Source of the DNA: Kiloniella litopenaei | Lineage (GTDB): Bacteria > Pseudomonadota > Alphaproteobacteria > Kiloniellales > Kiloniellaceae | NCBI RefSeq assembly: GCF_000982415.1 | Contig: NZ_LANI01000004.1 | Coordinates: 186,001-250,000, forward strand | Direction: 5' to 3' | DNA length: 64,000 bases | In this document: positions 47,886-57,752 of the stretch, one piece after another | Position numbering within the stretch: position 1 is the first letter of the stretch | Layout: each line of letters starts with the position of its first letter | Made by a program: the position numbers and the translations under genes | The notes under the pieces: model-generated | Databases searched by the model: none | Seen by the model: only the letters and a program-made list of their open reading frames with translations | What the model was told of the DNA's origin: nothing

Positions 47886-50800
47886 ATGGCGTATGCTGAC
47901 TTTGTTCATCTTCGGGTTCATACAGCTTATTCCCTTTCCGAGGGTGCTATTAAGGCTAAGGAACTTGTCGAGCTATGCCAGAAACATGATATGCCCGCTG
48001 CTGCCATTACGGATAGCAGTAACATGTTTGGGGCGCTTGAATTTTCACTGACTGCCAAAGGTGCTGGCGTCCAGCCAATCTTGGGGACCCAGTTGATGAT
48101 TGCCCGCCCTGATGCGGACAAACGAACCGGTGCCATTGTGCCCGAGCCGGATCAGTTGGTGCTCATTGCCCAAAATCAAAAGGGCTATATGAATTTGATG
48201 CACCTGATTTCTCATGCCTTTATGGAAACCGAAACAGGTTTGACGCCACAGGTTACGCTGGTAGATCTGGAACGGTGTAATGAGGGGTTGATTGCTCTCA
48301 GTGCAGGTCCCAAAGGGGCTGTTGGCCGTCTGTTGTTGGAAAACAGGGATACCGATGCCGAGGCTGTTTTCACGCAATTGGCGGGTATTTTTCAGGGGCG
48401 TTTTTATGCGGAGCTGATGCGCCACGGTCTGGCGGAAGAACAGGCGATTGAGGATCGTTTGATTGATCTTACTTATAAACACAACGTACCACTGGTCGCG
48501 ACAAACGAAGCCTTCTTTGCCGCTGACGATATGTATCTTCCGCATGATGCCCTGATTTGCATTGCAGAGGGTGCGTATGTTTCCCAGAGTGAACGTCGTC
48601 GGCTGACGTCTGAGCATCGGTTTAAATCCGCTGATGAGATGAAGAGGCTTTTTGCTGATATACCAGAGGCTATTCAGAACACTCTGGTGATTGCGCAGCG
48701 TTGTTCATGGTTTGTCGAGCCGATTGCACCGATCCTGCCGCCGTTTGATACCGGGGACGGTCGCTCTGAAACAGAAGAGTTACGTCATCAATCCGAAGTC
48801 GGACTGGAAGATCGTCTCGAAAAGCACGTCTTTACGTCTGACATGGATGCCGCAAAACGCGAAGAGATCGCAAAACCCTATCGTGATCGTCTTGATTACG
48901 AACTGGGGATTATCGAACAGATGGGTTTCCCCGGTTACTTTCTTATTGTTGCCGACTTCATTATGTGGGCCAAAGACCACAATATCCCGGTTGGTCCCGG
49001 GCGTGGATCTGGGGCGGGGTCTGTGGTGGCCTGGGTTTTAACCATTACCGATCTCGATCCCTTGCGCTGGGGATTGCTTTTCGAGAGGTTCCTGAACCCG
49101 GAACGTGTTTCCATGCCTGACTTTGATGTGGATTTCTGTCAGGACAAACGCGATCAGGTTATCACCTACGTACAGGATAAATACGGGCGGGATAAGGTCG
49201 CGCAGATTATTACCTTTGGTAAGTTGCAAGCGCGGGCGGCTTTGCGTGATGTCGGGCGCGTTTTGCAAATGCCTTACCCGCAGGTAGATCGCCTGTGCAA
49301 GCTTGTGCCGAATAACCCTGCCAAGCCGACCTCATTGCCAGAGGCAATTGCACAGGAACCTCAGCTCAGGGAAATGGCCAGAACGGATGAGACTGTCGAT
49401 AATCTTTTGAATATAGCGCAAAAGATCGAAGGCTTGTTCCGTCATGCGTCAACCCACGCTGCTGGTGTCGTGATCGGGGACCGACCGCTTGATCAGCTGG
49501 TACCGCTCTATCGCGATCCGCGTTCAGATATGCCTGTGACCCAATTCAACATGAAGTTTGTTGAGCAGGCCGGGTTGGTGAAGTTTGATTTTCTTGGTTT
49601 GAAAACCCTGACCGTTTTGGAGCGCGCTTGCGAATTTATCCGATCTGCGGGAACGCCGATTAATCTGAGTGAAGTGCCTCTGGACGACAAAGCCTCTTTC
49701 GATTTACTGGGGCGGGGTGACACCGTTGGGGTGTTTCAGTTGGAATCCACGGGGATGCGCGATGTGCTCAAGCGCATGAAACCTGATAGATTCGAAGATA
49801 TTATCGCGGTGGTGGCCCTTTACCGTCCGGGTCCAATGGAAAACATTCCAAGTTACATTCTTCGTAAAAAAGGCGAAGAAACCCCGGATTACATGCATCC
49901 CTTGATCGAGGATATCCTGAAAGAAACTTACGGGATCATGATCTATCAGGAACAAGTGATGCAGATCGCGCAGAAGCTTTCCGGCTATTCATTGGGTGGT
50001 GCGGATTTGTTGCGTCGTGCGATGGGTAAGAAAATTCAGGCGGAAATGGACGCGCAGCGCAAGATCTTTGTTGAAGGTGCTGTGAAGAATGATGTGAAAG
50101 CCGAAAAGGCCGATGAGATTTTTGATCAGGTCAACAAGTTTGCCGGCTATGGTTTTAACAAAAGTCACGCCGCGGCTTATGCACTGGTTGCCTATCATAC
50201 AGCTTATCTAAAAGCGAATTATCCTGTGGAGTTCATGGCGGCGACCATGACCTATGATATTTCAAATACAGATAAGTTGAATATTTTTAGACAAGAGCTG
50301 TCTCGTCTTGAAATTCCGTTACTGGTGCCGGATATCAACAAGTCCTATGCAGAGTTCATGGTTGAAACCATGGATGATGGTAACAAAGCGGTTCGCTATG
50401 CGATGGCTGCGGTTAAAAATGTTGGTGAGCAGGCCATTGAAAACATCACTAACGAGCGTAATGAAAATGGTCCCTTCAAAGACCTGACTGATTTTGTTGG
50501 CCGTGTCGATTCAAAGACGATCAATAAACGGCTTGTTGAAAACCTCTCTAAAGCGGGGGCCTTTGACAGTTTGTCACCCAACAGGCAACAGGTTTTCCTG
50601 GGGGCGGAGAATATTGTTCGCAACATTTCTGCCGCGGCACAGGAGCGAGAGAGTGATCAGGTTAACCTCTTTGGGGGCGAGGATAATACGACCATGATTG
50701 ATCTGGCGTTGCCGAAGGTGCCGGACTGGCCTGATCTGGAAAAGTTAAAACATGAGTTCGATGCGATTGGCTTTTATCTCTCTGCGCATCCTATTGACAC

Positions 50801-51371
50801 CTACACTCAAATCCTAAAGCGGTTGCGCGCCGTTAATGTTGCAGAGGCTATTGACCAAACAAAAAAATCCAAAGGGCAGGGTGGCCCCCTTAAAATCGGG
50901 GCCATTGTTGTTGGTAAACAGGAACGTATTTCCAAGAAGGGATCCAAGTTTGCCTTTGTGCAGATTTCGGATGCTCATGGCACAATTGAGGCAATGGTTT
51001 TTTCCAATGTGTTGCTGGCCAGTCGCGAAATTCTGGAAAGCAATGTCCCGATCTTGGCAACCCTGACCGGGGAGATTAAACCCGGCGATGATGAACCGCG
51101 ATTTCTTCTTCAGGCCGTCACACCACTGGATGACGCAGCTTCCCTTACGGATACAGGCCTCAAGTTGTATATAAATTCGGATAAGCCATTAGAACCATTG
51201 AAAACGATACTGGATAATCACGCTGTAAAGGGACGGGGTCGCATATCTGTTGTTCTTGGTTTGAAAGATGGTCAGGAACTGGAATTGGAACTGCCAAAGG
51301 GCTATACAGTTTCGCCTTCTATTCGTCAGGCAATCAAAGCAATAGAAGGCATCGATCTGGAAGAGGTTTAA
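47886..51371 (+). CDS. dnaE: DNA polymerase III alpha subunit
   Basis: 1161 residues, the replicative polymerase. The PHP domain starts with DFVHLRVHTAYSLSEGAIKA. The catalytic centre includes GPGRGSGAGSVVAW and PDFDVDFCQDKR, which holds the catalytic aspartates. The thumb and fingers follow with HAAGVVIGDRPL and YRPGPMENIPSYI, then the helix-hairpin-helix, the C-terminal OB fold and the tau-binding end. It is the DnaE1 type by length and order. The gene appears monocistronic, starting 190 bp after lolD with a weak TTTCTTT leader. Confidence 0.97.
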   Translation: MAYADFVHLRVHTAYSLSEGAIKAKELVELCQKHDMPAAAITDSSNMFGALEFSLTAKGAGVQPILGTQLMIARPDADKRTGAIVPEPDQLVLIAQNQKGYMNLMHLISHAFMETETGLTPQVTLVDLERCNEGLIALSAGPKGAVGRLLLENRDTDAEAVFTQLAGIFQGRFYAELMRHGLAEEQAIEDRLIDLTYKHNVPLVATNEAFFAADDMYLPHDALICIAEGAYVSQSERRRLTSEHRFKSADEMKRLFADIPEAIQNTLVIAQRCSWFVEPIAPILPPFDTGDGRSETEELRHQSEVGLEDRLEKHVFTSDMDAAKREEIAKPYRDRLDYELGIIEQMGFPGYFLIVADFIMWAKDHNIPVGPGRGSGAGSVVAWVLTITDLDPLRWGLLFERFLNPERVSMPDFDVDFCQDKRDQVITYVQDKYGRDKVAQIITFGKLQARAALRDVGRVLQMPYPQVDRLCKLVPNNPAKPTSLPEAIAQEPQLREMARTDETVDNLLNIAQKIEGLFRHASTHAAGVVIGDRPLDQLVPLYRDPRSDMPVTQFNMKFVEQAGLVKFDFLGLKTLTVLERACEFIRSAGTPINLSEVPLDDKASFDLLGRGDTVGVFQLESTGMRDVLKRMKPDRFEDIIAVVALYRPGPMENIPSYILRKKGEETPDYMHPLIEDILKETYGIMIYQEQVMQIAQKLSGYSLGGADLLRRAMGKKIQAEMDAQRKIFVEGAVKNDVKAEKADEIFDQVNKFAGYGFNKSHAAAYALVAYHTAYLKANYPVEFMAATMTYDISNTDKLNIFRQELSRLEIPLLVPDINKSYAEFMVETMDDGNKAVRYAMAAVKNVGEQAIENITNERNENGPFKDLTDFVGRVDSKTINKRLVENLSKAGAFDSLSPNRQQVFLGAENIVRNISAAAQERESDQVNLFGGEDNTTMIDLALPKVPDWPDLEKLKHEFDAIGFYLSAHPIDTYTQILKRLRAVNVAEAIDQTKKSKGQGGPLKIGAIVVGKQERISKKGSKFAFVQISDAHGTIEAMVFSNVLLASREILESNVPILATLTGEIKPGDDEPRFLLQAVTPLDDAASLTDTGLKLYINSDKPLEPLKTILDNHAVKGRGRISVVLGLKDGQELELELPKGYTVSPSIRQAIKAIEGIDLEEV

Positions 51372-51395
51372 TGCCAGTTATTTCGTACTTTTTAT

Positions 51396-51404
51396 GATAT
51401 AATT
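51396..51404 (+). promoter_or_regulatory. Candidate extended -10 promoter of rpsB-tsf
   Basis: TGATATAAT carries a perfect TATAAT (51399-51404) with the extended TG. No convincing -35 is present. A second candidate, TTGCAT-N17-TATCAC (51436-51464), has ideal spacing and would start just before the structured leader. Confidence 0.5.
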
Positions 51405-51486
51405 GTTATGAATGCATTTATGGGTGAGAAAAGACTTGCATCCTTTGCTATAGAAGAGTATCACCCGCAACATCACTAAGACAACA

Positions 51487-51557
51487 CGCAGGTCTAACGA
51501 GAACAGTTTGTTCGTCGTTTCTGGTGTTTCCATCCTGGATGGAGATTACGGCCTGCG
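51487..51557 (+). promoter_or_regulatory. Predicted structured leader RNA of rpsB
   Basis: An outer 8-bp stem CGCAGGTC / GGCCTGCG (51487-51494 with 51550-51557, one G-T pair) encloses two hairpins: GAAC-agttt-GTTC (51501-51513) and TCCATC-ctg-GATGGA (51529-51543). The result is a three-way junction 33 bases before the rpsB start. Autoregulation by S2 through such leaders is known in gammaproteobacteria; whether this is the equivalent is not shown. Confidence 0.5.
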
Positions 51558-51590
51558 GAAGTTTAACCGGAAGAGAAAAGGTTTTATTCT

Positions 51591-52415
51591 ATGGCGCTTC
51601 CTACATTTACAATGCGTCAGCTTCTAGAAGCTGGTGTTCACTTCGGTCACACAACCCGTCGTTGGAACCCGAAAATGTCTCAGTACATCTTTGGTTCACG
51701 TAACGGTATCCACATTCTTGATCTTGAGCAGAGCGTACCAATGCTCCACAAAGGTCTTGCCTTTACACGTGAAGTTGTTGCCGGTGGTGGTCGCGTTCTG
51801 TTCGTTGGAACAAAGCGTCAGGCAAGTGAGAAAATGGCTGAAGCAGCAAAACGCTGTGGTCAGTACTATGTTAACCATCGTTGGTTGGGCGGAATGCTGA
51901 CTAACTGGAAAACAGTTTCTAACTCTATTCGTCGTCTGAAAGAGCTTGATGAGCGTCTTGAAAACGATCAGGCTGGCCTGACTAAAAAAGAACTTCTTAA
52001 TCTTACTCGTCAGCGCGACAAGCTAGAGCGCGCTCTTGGCGGAATTAAGGAAATGGGTGGTATTCCTGATGTGATCGTTGTTATCGACACAAACAAGGAG
52101 CACCTTGCAATTGCTGAAGCGGCGAAATTGAAAATTCCTGTTGTTGGTATCCTTGATTCAAATTCTGATCCAGCTGGTATCACGTTCCCAATTCCAGGTA
52201 ACGATGACGCCATCCGTGCGATCAGCCTTTACTGTGATCTCTTTGCCGACGCGGTTATCGATGGTCTTCAGGAAGAGTTGACTGCTTCTGGTGCAGATAT
52301 CGGTGCTTCTGAAGAGGCTCCTGCCGAGCAGCTGCCTGAAGAAAATGCTGCTGAAGAGGCACCTGCTGCTTCTGAAGAGAAAGCTTCTGACGAAGCTGTT
52401 GCTGCCGAAGCTTAA
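51591..52415 (+). CDS. rpsB: 30S ribosomal protein S2
   Basis: 274 residues. The family core starts with [20 protein letters not shown] and includes [20 protein letters not shown] and [13 protein letters not shown]. After about residue 228 there is an acidic tail of repeated EEAPA/EEK units about 45 residues long. S2 binds late to the small subunit. It heads the rpsB-tsf-pyrH-frr cluster present in most bacteria. A good AAGAGAAAAGG ribosome site is present. Confidence 0.98.
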   Translation: MALPTFTMRQLLEAGVHFGHTTRRWNPKMSQYIFGSRNGIHILDLEQSVPMLHKGLAFTREVVAGGGRVLFVGTKRQASEKMAEAAKRCGQYYVNHRWLGGMLTNWKTVSNSIRRLKELDERLENDQAGLTKKELLNLTRQRDKLERALGGIKEMGGIPDVIVVIDTNKEHLAIAEAAKLKIPVVGILDSNSDPAGITFPIPGNDDAIRAISLYCDLFADAVIDGLQEELTASGADIGASEEAPAEQLPEENAAEEAPAASEEKASDEAVAAEA

Positions 52416-52437
52416 GCTGTTCGCAAATGAACAATTG

Positions 52438-52466
52438 GAACGGCGGCTCCTATGCCGCCGTTCTTG
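52438..52466 (+). terminator. Hairpin between rpsB and tsf, probable attenuator
   Basis: A perfect 10-bp stem GAACGGCGGC / GCCGCCGTTC with a 6-base loop, followed by a weak T-rich tail. It probably reduces tsf transcription relative to rpsB. Confidence 0.7.
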
Positions 52467-52511
52467 TACTTGTGTCTATGTTGATATTTAATTTCTGAAA
52501 AGAGATAGAAA

Positions 52512-53438
52512 ATGGCCCAGATTACTGCTGCTCTGGTTAAAGAACTCCGGGATCAGTCCGGTGCCGGCATGATGGATTGTAAAAAAGCCCTTGCCGAAAC
52601 TGATGGTGACTTAGAAGGAGCCGTTGATTGGCTTCGTAAAAAAGGCCTTGCTGCCGCTGCTAAAAAAGCTGGCCGTGTCGCTTCTGAAGGTCTTGTTGCT
52701 GTTTCTACAGATGGTGCCAAAGGTGCTGTTGTAGAAGTTAACGCTGAAACAGACTTTGTTTCCCGTAACGAACAGTTCCAGTCTTTTGTTAAAGCTGTTG
52801 CCCAACAGGCACTGACTGCTGGTGGTGATGTTGAAGCGCTTGCAAATTCCGACTACCCTGGCGGCGAAGGTACTGTTGCTGACGTTTTGACAAAAAACAT
52901 CGCAACTATTGGTGAAAACATGAGCCTGCGTCGCACAGCTTCTTTGGAAGTTAGCGAAGGTGTTGTTGCTTCTTACATCCACAACCAGACTGCTCCTGGT
53001 CTTGGTAAAATTGGTGTGTTGGTTGCGCTAGAATCATCCGGTGATGCGGCCAAGCTTGAAGCATTTGGTAAGCAAGTAGCGATGCATGTTGCTGCTGCAA
53101 ACCCACAGGCGCTTGATCGTGATTCTGTGGATGTTGCTGCTCTTGAGCGCGAGAAAGAAGTTCTTTCTGATCAGGCGCGTGCTTCTGGCAAGCCTGAAGA
53201 AATTATCGAAAAAATGCTCGTTGGTCGTCTTCGTAAGTACTACGAAGAAGTCTGTCTGCTAGAGCAGGGCTATGTTATCGACGGTGAGAATTCTGTCGGT
53301 AAAGCTGTTGAGCTTTTTGCTAAAGAACTTGGTGCTCCTGTAAAGCTAACTGGTTTCGTACGTTTCCAGCTTGGTGAAGGTATCGAGAAAAAAGAAGAAG
53401 ACTTTGCTGCTGAAGTTGCTGCGACACTCGGTAACTAA
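52512..53438 (+). CDS. tsf: Elongation factor Ts
   Basis: 308 residues. The N-terminal UBA-like domain reads [20 protein letters not shown], with the [17 protein letters not shown] helix. The core follows with the TDFVSRN segment that contacts EF-Tu. The C-terminal coiled part includes [20 protein letters not shown]. It recycles EF-Tu by GDP release in the cytosol. GAAAAGAGATAGAA precedes the start. Confidence 0.98.
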   Translation: MAQITAALVKELRDQSGAGMMDCKKALAETDGDLEGAVDWLRKKGLAAAAKKAGRVASEGLVAVSTDGAKGAVVEVNAETDFVSRNEQFQSFVKAVAQQALTAGGDVEALANSDYPGGEGTVADVLTKNIATIGENMSLRRTASLEVSEGVVASYIHNQTAPGLGKIGVLVALESSGDAAKLEAFGKQVAMHVAAANPQALDRDSVDVAALEREKEVLSDQARASGKPEEIIEKMLVGRLRKYYEEVCLLEQGYVIDGENSVGKAVELFAKELGAPVKLTGFVRFQLGEGIEKKEEDFAAEVAATLGN

Positions 53439-53452
53439 GTAAATCACGAATT

Positions 53453-53500
53453 TGGCCGCGATCTGTTCTTTCAATAGAGAGAGCGATCGGGGCCATTTTT
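53453..53500 (+). terminator. Intrinsic terminator after tsf
   Basis: TGGCCGCGATC pairs with GATCGGGGCCA (one mismatch) across a 21-base loop, followed by TTTTT. Confidence 0.75.
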
Positions 53501-53615
53501 GTATTCAAAATCACTTGCTTCCACTATGATTGTCTTTTTTCGAGCACATTTTTACGCTAGAAGAGTGTTCTGATAATTGGATGATTTGGTATCGCAGTGG
53601 ACAAAGGAGATCTCT

Positions 53616-54332
53616 GTGACAGACGCACCCAAATATAAACGTGTTCTTTTAAAGCTTTCTGGTGAAGCACTAATGGGGAATGGCCAGTTCGGTCTTGACC
53701 CTGAAACAGTCAATCAGATTGCGCACGATATTAAAGAAGTCGTCGATATGGGCGTTGAGGTTTGTGTTGTTGTCGGAGGTGGGAATATCTTCCGCGGTCT
53801 TTCCGGTGCGGCTGCTGGTATGGAGCGTTCAACTGCGGATTATATGGGGATGCTCGCAACGGTGATGAACTCTCTGGCGATGCAGAATGCGCTGGAGCAA
53901 ATCGGGGTTGAGACCCGTGTCCAGACAGCTATTCCGATGGATACTGTTGCTGAACCTTACATACGCAGACGTGCAGAGCGCCACCTGGATAAAGGCCGTG
54001 TGGTTATTTTTGGCGCTGGTACAGGTAACCCATACTTTACGACCGATACGGCTGCCGCGTTGCGCGCCTCGGAAATGGGATGTGAGGTCTTGTTGAAAGG
54101 TACCAAGGTTGATGGTGTTTATTCAGCAGATCCTGTAAAAGATCCAAGCGCAGAACGTTTTGAAACTCTTTCCTATAAACGTGTCTTTACAGATGATTTA
54201 GGTGTTATGGATCATTCTGCTATTGCGCTGACACGGGAAAATAATATACCGATTATTGTGTTTTCTATTTATGAAACTGGTTCTTTCGCCAAAGCTGTTG
54301 GTGGCGAAGGCTGTTTTACTATTATTAAATAA
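53616..54332 (+). CDS. pyrH: Uridylate kinase
   Basis: 238 residues from the GTG at 53616, preceded by AAAGGAGATCTCT; this site decides the start over the open frame reaching 53577. The amino-acid-kinase fold shows [27 protein letters not shown] and [16 protein letters not shown]. It phosphorylates UMP to UDP as a hexamer, regulated by GTP and UTP. It lies between tsf and frr as in most bacteria. Confidence 0.97.
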   Translation: MTDAPKYKRVLLKLSGEALMGNGQFGLDPETVNQIAHDIKEVVDMGVEVCVVVGGGNIFRGLSGAAAGMERSTADYMGMLATVMNSLAMQNALEQIGVETRVQTAIPMDTVAEPYIRRRAERHLDKGRVVIFGAGTGNPYFTTDTAAALRASEMGCEVLLKGTKVDGVYSADPVKDPSAERFETLSYKRVFTDDLGVMDHSAIALTRENNIPIIVFSIYETGSFAKAVGGEGCFTIIK

Positions 54333-54346
54333 GAAGGGGATAGGCT

Positions 54347-54907
54347 GTGTCGCAAGATGCCCTCATGAAAGATTTATCACGTCGTATGGATGGTGCGCTT
54401 GAAGCACTGAATAAGGAATTCACCGGCTTGCGGACAGGGCGTGCTTCTATTGCACTTCTCGATCCTATTATGGTTGATGCCTATGGCGCTTCTATGCCTC
54501 TTAATCAGGTTGGAACTGTTACAGTGCCTGAATCCCGTATGCTTGCGGTACAGGTGTGGGATAAATCAATGGTTGGCGCCGTTGAAAAAGCCATCAGAGA
54601 ATCTGGCCTTGGGTTGAACCCGTCCCCTGATGGACAGCTTGTTCGCGTTCCGATCCCACCGCTTTCTGAAGAGCGTCGTAAAGAGCTGACGAAAATTGCG
54701 GGTAAATATTCTGAACAGGGCAAGGTCGCGGTTCGAAATGTTCGACGCGATGGCATGGAAGCCCTGAAGAAGATGGAAAAAGATGGTGAAATCTCTCAGG
54801 ATGAAATGCATAGCTGGGGTGATGATATCCAAAAGATAACAGATGCTCATATCAAAAAGATTGATGAAGCAACTGCGCAAAAAGAAGAGGAGATCATGCA
54901 GGTTTAA
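54347..54907 (+). CDS. frr: Ribosome recycling factor
   Basis: 186 residues from a GTG at 54347 with AGAAGGGGATA upstream, family length. The three-helix bundle contains [20 protein letters not shown], the conserved domain II segment [20 protein letters not shown] and [15 protein letters not shown]. With EF-G it splits post-termination ribosomes. It is 14 bp behind pyrH. Confidence 0.97.
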   Translation: MSQDALMKDLSRRMDGALEALNKEFTGLRTGRASIALLDPIMVDAYGASMPLNQVGTVTVPESRMLAVQVWDKSMVGAVEKAIRESGLGLNPSPDGQLVRVPIPPLSEERRKELTKIAGKYSEQGKVAVRNVRRDGMEALKKMEKDGEISQDEMHSWGDDIQKITDAHIKKIDEATAQKEEEIMQV

Positions 54908-54933
54908 AACTGCGTGATTGTTCTGATTTAGCG

Positions 54934-55650
54934 ATGACAAAGGGAATACCAAAACATATTGCCGTCATAATGGATGGGAATGGGCGTTGGGCTAATGCAA
55001 GGCATCTGCCCCGGGCATTTGGGCACCGTAAAGGCGCCGAAGCTTTACGTGAACTACTTAAGTCTGCAATTAAGATTGGTATTCCCTATATGACTTTTTA
55101 CAGTTTCTCGTCTGAGAACTGGAATCGTTCTGAAAGTGAAATCAATGATATAATGGGATTGTTGCGCAGGTACCTGCAAAGTGAATTGGCAACATTCCAC
55201 AAGGCTGGTATTCGCCTAAAGGTCATCGGGGATCGTTCCAGGCTTGCCGCAGATATTGTTCGGCTGATCGAAGATGCCGAGGTGCAAACCTGCGACAATA
55301 CAAAGATGACAGTTGTCATGGCTTTGAGTTACGGCGGGCGACAAGAGATTGTTGAAGCAGCAAAAGCGATTGCTCGTAAAGTTGAAAATGGCGACCTGAA
55401 TAGCGACGAAATTACAGAGACCTGTTTTGGACAAGAGTTGTATACATCAGAGATACCCGATCCAGATCTTCTTATTCGCACCAGCGGTGAAATGCGTATA
55501 AGCAATTTCCTGTTATGGCAGCTTGCCTATAGTGAAATGGTTTTTGTTGAAAAATACTGGCCTGATTTTTCTGAAAAAGATTTGATCCAGGCTATTGAGG
55601 AGTACCAGAAACGTGAACGACGTTATGGATCCGCAGCCGAAACGGCCTAA
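54934..55650 (+). CDS. uppS: Undecaprenyl diphosphate synthase
   Basis: 238 residues. The cis-prenyltransferase motifs are HIAVIMDGNGRWANAR with catalytic Asp14, FGHRKGAEALRE, FYSFSSENWNRSE and DLLIRTSGEMRISNFLLWQ. The enzyme elongates farnesyl diphosphate with isopentenyl diphosphate to the C55 carrier for peptidoglycan and surface glycans. No strong Shine-Dalgarno sequence precedes the ATG. Its 3' end overlaps cdsA. Confidence 0.97.
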   Translation: MTKGIPKHIAVIMDGNGRWANARHLPRAFGHRKGAEALRELLKSAIKIGIPYMTFYSFSSENWNRSESEINDIMGLLRRYLQSELATFHKAGIRLKVIGDRSRLAADIVRLIEDAEVQTCDNTKMTVVMALSYGGRQEIVEAAKAIARKVENGDLNSDEITETCFGQELYTSEIPDPDLLIRTSGEMRISNFLLWQLAYSEMVFVEKYWPDFSEKDLIQAIEEYQKRERRYGSAAETA

Positions 55651-56437
55651 AAAAAGCGACCTTCTTGTCAGGTCGCTTTCTTCTATAATCCTTGGTCCGC
55701 CTGTTCTTGCTGCTGTTTATCTGGGGTCTCCCTATAGCGACGAGCTTATCGTCTTGTCCGGCCTTATTCTTGCCTGGGAATGGGCTTCGCTGTGTTATCG
55801 ACGCAAGATTGAAGCACCGGGGTGGTTTCTTGTTGTTTCTATCACCGGGTTATTGACCCTTAGTGCTTTTGGGTACACTGACTTTTTTGTGCCGGCGCTT
55901 CTATCCTGCGCTATTATGCTTTACCTATATACGCGATTTGCCAATCGGAAGTCTGATCTAGCATTCTGGCTGACGCTAGGGCTAGGCTATCTTTCGGTCA
56001 CTACATACTCGTTGCTCTGGTTGCGAAATAGCTCTGGAAACGGTTTTGAAATTGTTCTCTGGATTTTACTTGTTGTTTGGTCGACGGATATCGGCGCGTA
56101 TTTTTCTGGAAAATCGATTGGCGGGCCCAAGATAGCGCCTGGTATAAGCCCCAAAAAAACATGGGCTGGATTGATTGGTGGAATGGTTTCTGCTGCCCTT
56201 ATTAGTTATGTGTTTGCAGAATTTACAGGGCTTTATAATCCTCTTATCCTAGGTCTTTCCGGGGCAGGTTTGGCCGTTATTTCTCAAATGGGTGATTTTT
56301 TTGAATCCCATATCAAGCGCAGGTTTGACGCAAAAGATTCAAGTAACCTGATTCCTGGTCATGGCGGTTTGTTTGATCGGGTCGATGGGCTTCTGGCTTG
56401 CGCGCTTTTGGTTTTTCTTATTCATATTGTGTATTAA
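55613..56437 (+). CDS. cdsA: Phosphatidate cytidylyltransferase
   Basis: 274 residues from a GTG at 55613, with GAGGAG ten bases upstream; an ATG at 55625 is the alternative. The protein has several membrane helices and ends with the CdsA signature region, here SQMGDFFESHIKRRF, DAKDSSNLIPGHGGLFDRVDG. It makes CDP-diacylglycerol for all phospholipids in the inner membrane. It overlaps uppS by 38 bases. Confidence 0.95.
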   Translation: MNDVMDPQPKRPKKSDLLVRSLSSIILGPPVLAAVYLGSPYSDELIVLSGLILAWEWASLCYRRKIEAPGWFLVVSITGLLTLSAFGYTDFFVPALLSCAIMLYLYTRFANRKSDLAFWLTLGLGYLSVTTYSLLWLRNSSGNGFEIVLWILLVVWSTDIGAYFSGKSIGGPKIAPGISPKKTWAGLIGGMVSAALISYVFAEFTGLYNPLILGLSGAGLAVISQMGDFFESHIKRRFDAKDSSNLIPGHGGLFDRVDGLLACALLVFLIHIVY

Positions 56438-56496
56438 GCTAATCGTAATAATGTGCGTTGATCAAACACACGCCGTCTCAAGGTAAGGGTGCTGTA

Positions 56497-57639
56497 GTGA
56501 AAAAATCTATAACTGTCATGGGCTCTACAGGTTCAGTTGGCACCAGCACCGTCGACTTGCTAAAACGATCGCCAGAATTGTTTAATGTTGAAGCTTTAAC
56601 TGCAAATAGAAACGTTGATTTACTTGCGCAACAAGCCGTTGAGCTCAACGCGAAAATGGCTGTTGTTGCTGATGAGGCGGCGTATAAAGACCTTAAATCC
56701 GCCTTATCCGGTACAGGTATTGAAGTTGCTGCTGGTGCAGATGCATTACTGGACGCAGCTGAACGTCCATCAGATCAAGTGATGGCGGCGATTGTTGGCT
56801 TTGCTGGTCTGGCGCCGACTTTAACGGCGATAAAACGTGGGGCGACCATACTTCTTGCAAATAAAGAAGCACTTGTTTGTGCTGGTGATTTAATGGTTGA
56901 AGAGGTCTCTAAGAACCAGGCGACGCTTCTACCTGTGGACTCAGAACATAACGCTATATTCCAAGTTTTTGATTTTGAGAATAAATCTGGTATCGACCAT
57001 ATTACCCTGACCGCTTCTGGCGGGCCCTTTCGCTGTTTTTCATTACAGGAAATGGAAACTGTGACCCCACAGCAGGCTTTGGCTCATCCTAATTGGGATA
57101 TGGGTGCCAAAATTTCTATTGATTCTGCAACAATGATGAACAAGGGGTTGGAGCTTATTGAAGCGGCTTATTTGTTCGGTTTGTCAGAAGATAAGATAAA
57201 AGTTCTAATTCATCCGCAATCTATTATTCATTCTACGGTTAGTTATATTGATGGATCTGTACTTGCCCAGTTGGGTGATCCGGATATGAGGACGCCTATA
57301 GCCTGTGCACTGTCTTGGCCTGAAAGAATGAAAGCGCCCGTTAAACAGCTTGATTTGGCAGAAATATCTAAACTTACTTTCGAAACTCCGGATCATCAAA
57401 GGTTTCCAGCTCTTGATATTGCCAGAGAAGCATTGCGTGAGCACAAAACCATTGTGTTTAATGCGGCAAATGAAGTTGCTGTAGAGGCTTTTTTACAATC
57501 AAGAGTATCTTTCTTGGGTATTTCAGATCTTGTTGGAAAAGCGGTTCATACTTTTGCTTCAGCTAACAAAATGACACTGGAAGCTGTTCAAATGCTTGAT
57601 CAGGAAGTTCGTGATTGGAGCAAAGCTCAGATTAATTAA
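56497..57639 (+). CDS. dxr: 1-deoxy-D-xylulose 5-phosphate reductoisomerase
   Basis: 380 residues from a GTG at 56497 (VKKSITVMGSTG) with AAGG upstream; the frame opens at a TTG at 56458. NADPH binds at GSTGSVGTSTVDL; ILLANKEALVCAG, PVDSEHNAIFQVF with metal and substrate residues, and GAKISIDSATMMNKGLE are intact. It commits carbon to the MEP isoprenoid pathway, which supplies the neighbouring UppS. Confidence 0.96.
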   Translation: MKKSITVMGSTGSVGTSTVDLLKRSPELFNVEALTANRNVDLLAQQAVELNAKMAVVADEAAYKDLKSALSGTGIEVAAGADALLDAAERPSDQVMAAIVGFAGLAPTLTAIKRGATILLANKEALVCAGDLMVEEVSKNQATLLPVDSEHNAIFQVFDFENKSGIDHITLTASGGPFRCFSLQEMETVTPQQALAHPNWDMGAKISIDSATMMNKGLELIEAAYLFGLSEDKIKVLIHPQSIIHSTVSYIDGSVLAQLGDPDMRTPIACALSWPERMKAPVKQLDLAEISKLTFETPDHQRFPALDIAREALREHKTIVFNAANEVAVEAFLQSRVSFLGISDLVGKAVHTFASANKMTLEAVQMLDQEVRDWSKAQIN

Positions 57640-57752
57640 CTGATTTGCGTGATTTGTTCTGCAAAAAAGCTTTTGAATAGGGAGGCAAACGGCTAATATG
57701 CCGTGCTTCTTAGGCAACGTGATTACATAGCGAAGGTTACAAGATTTATCTA

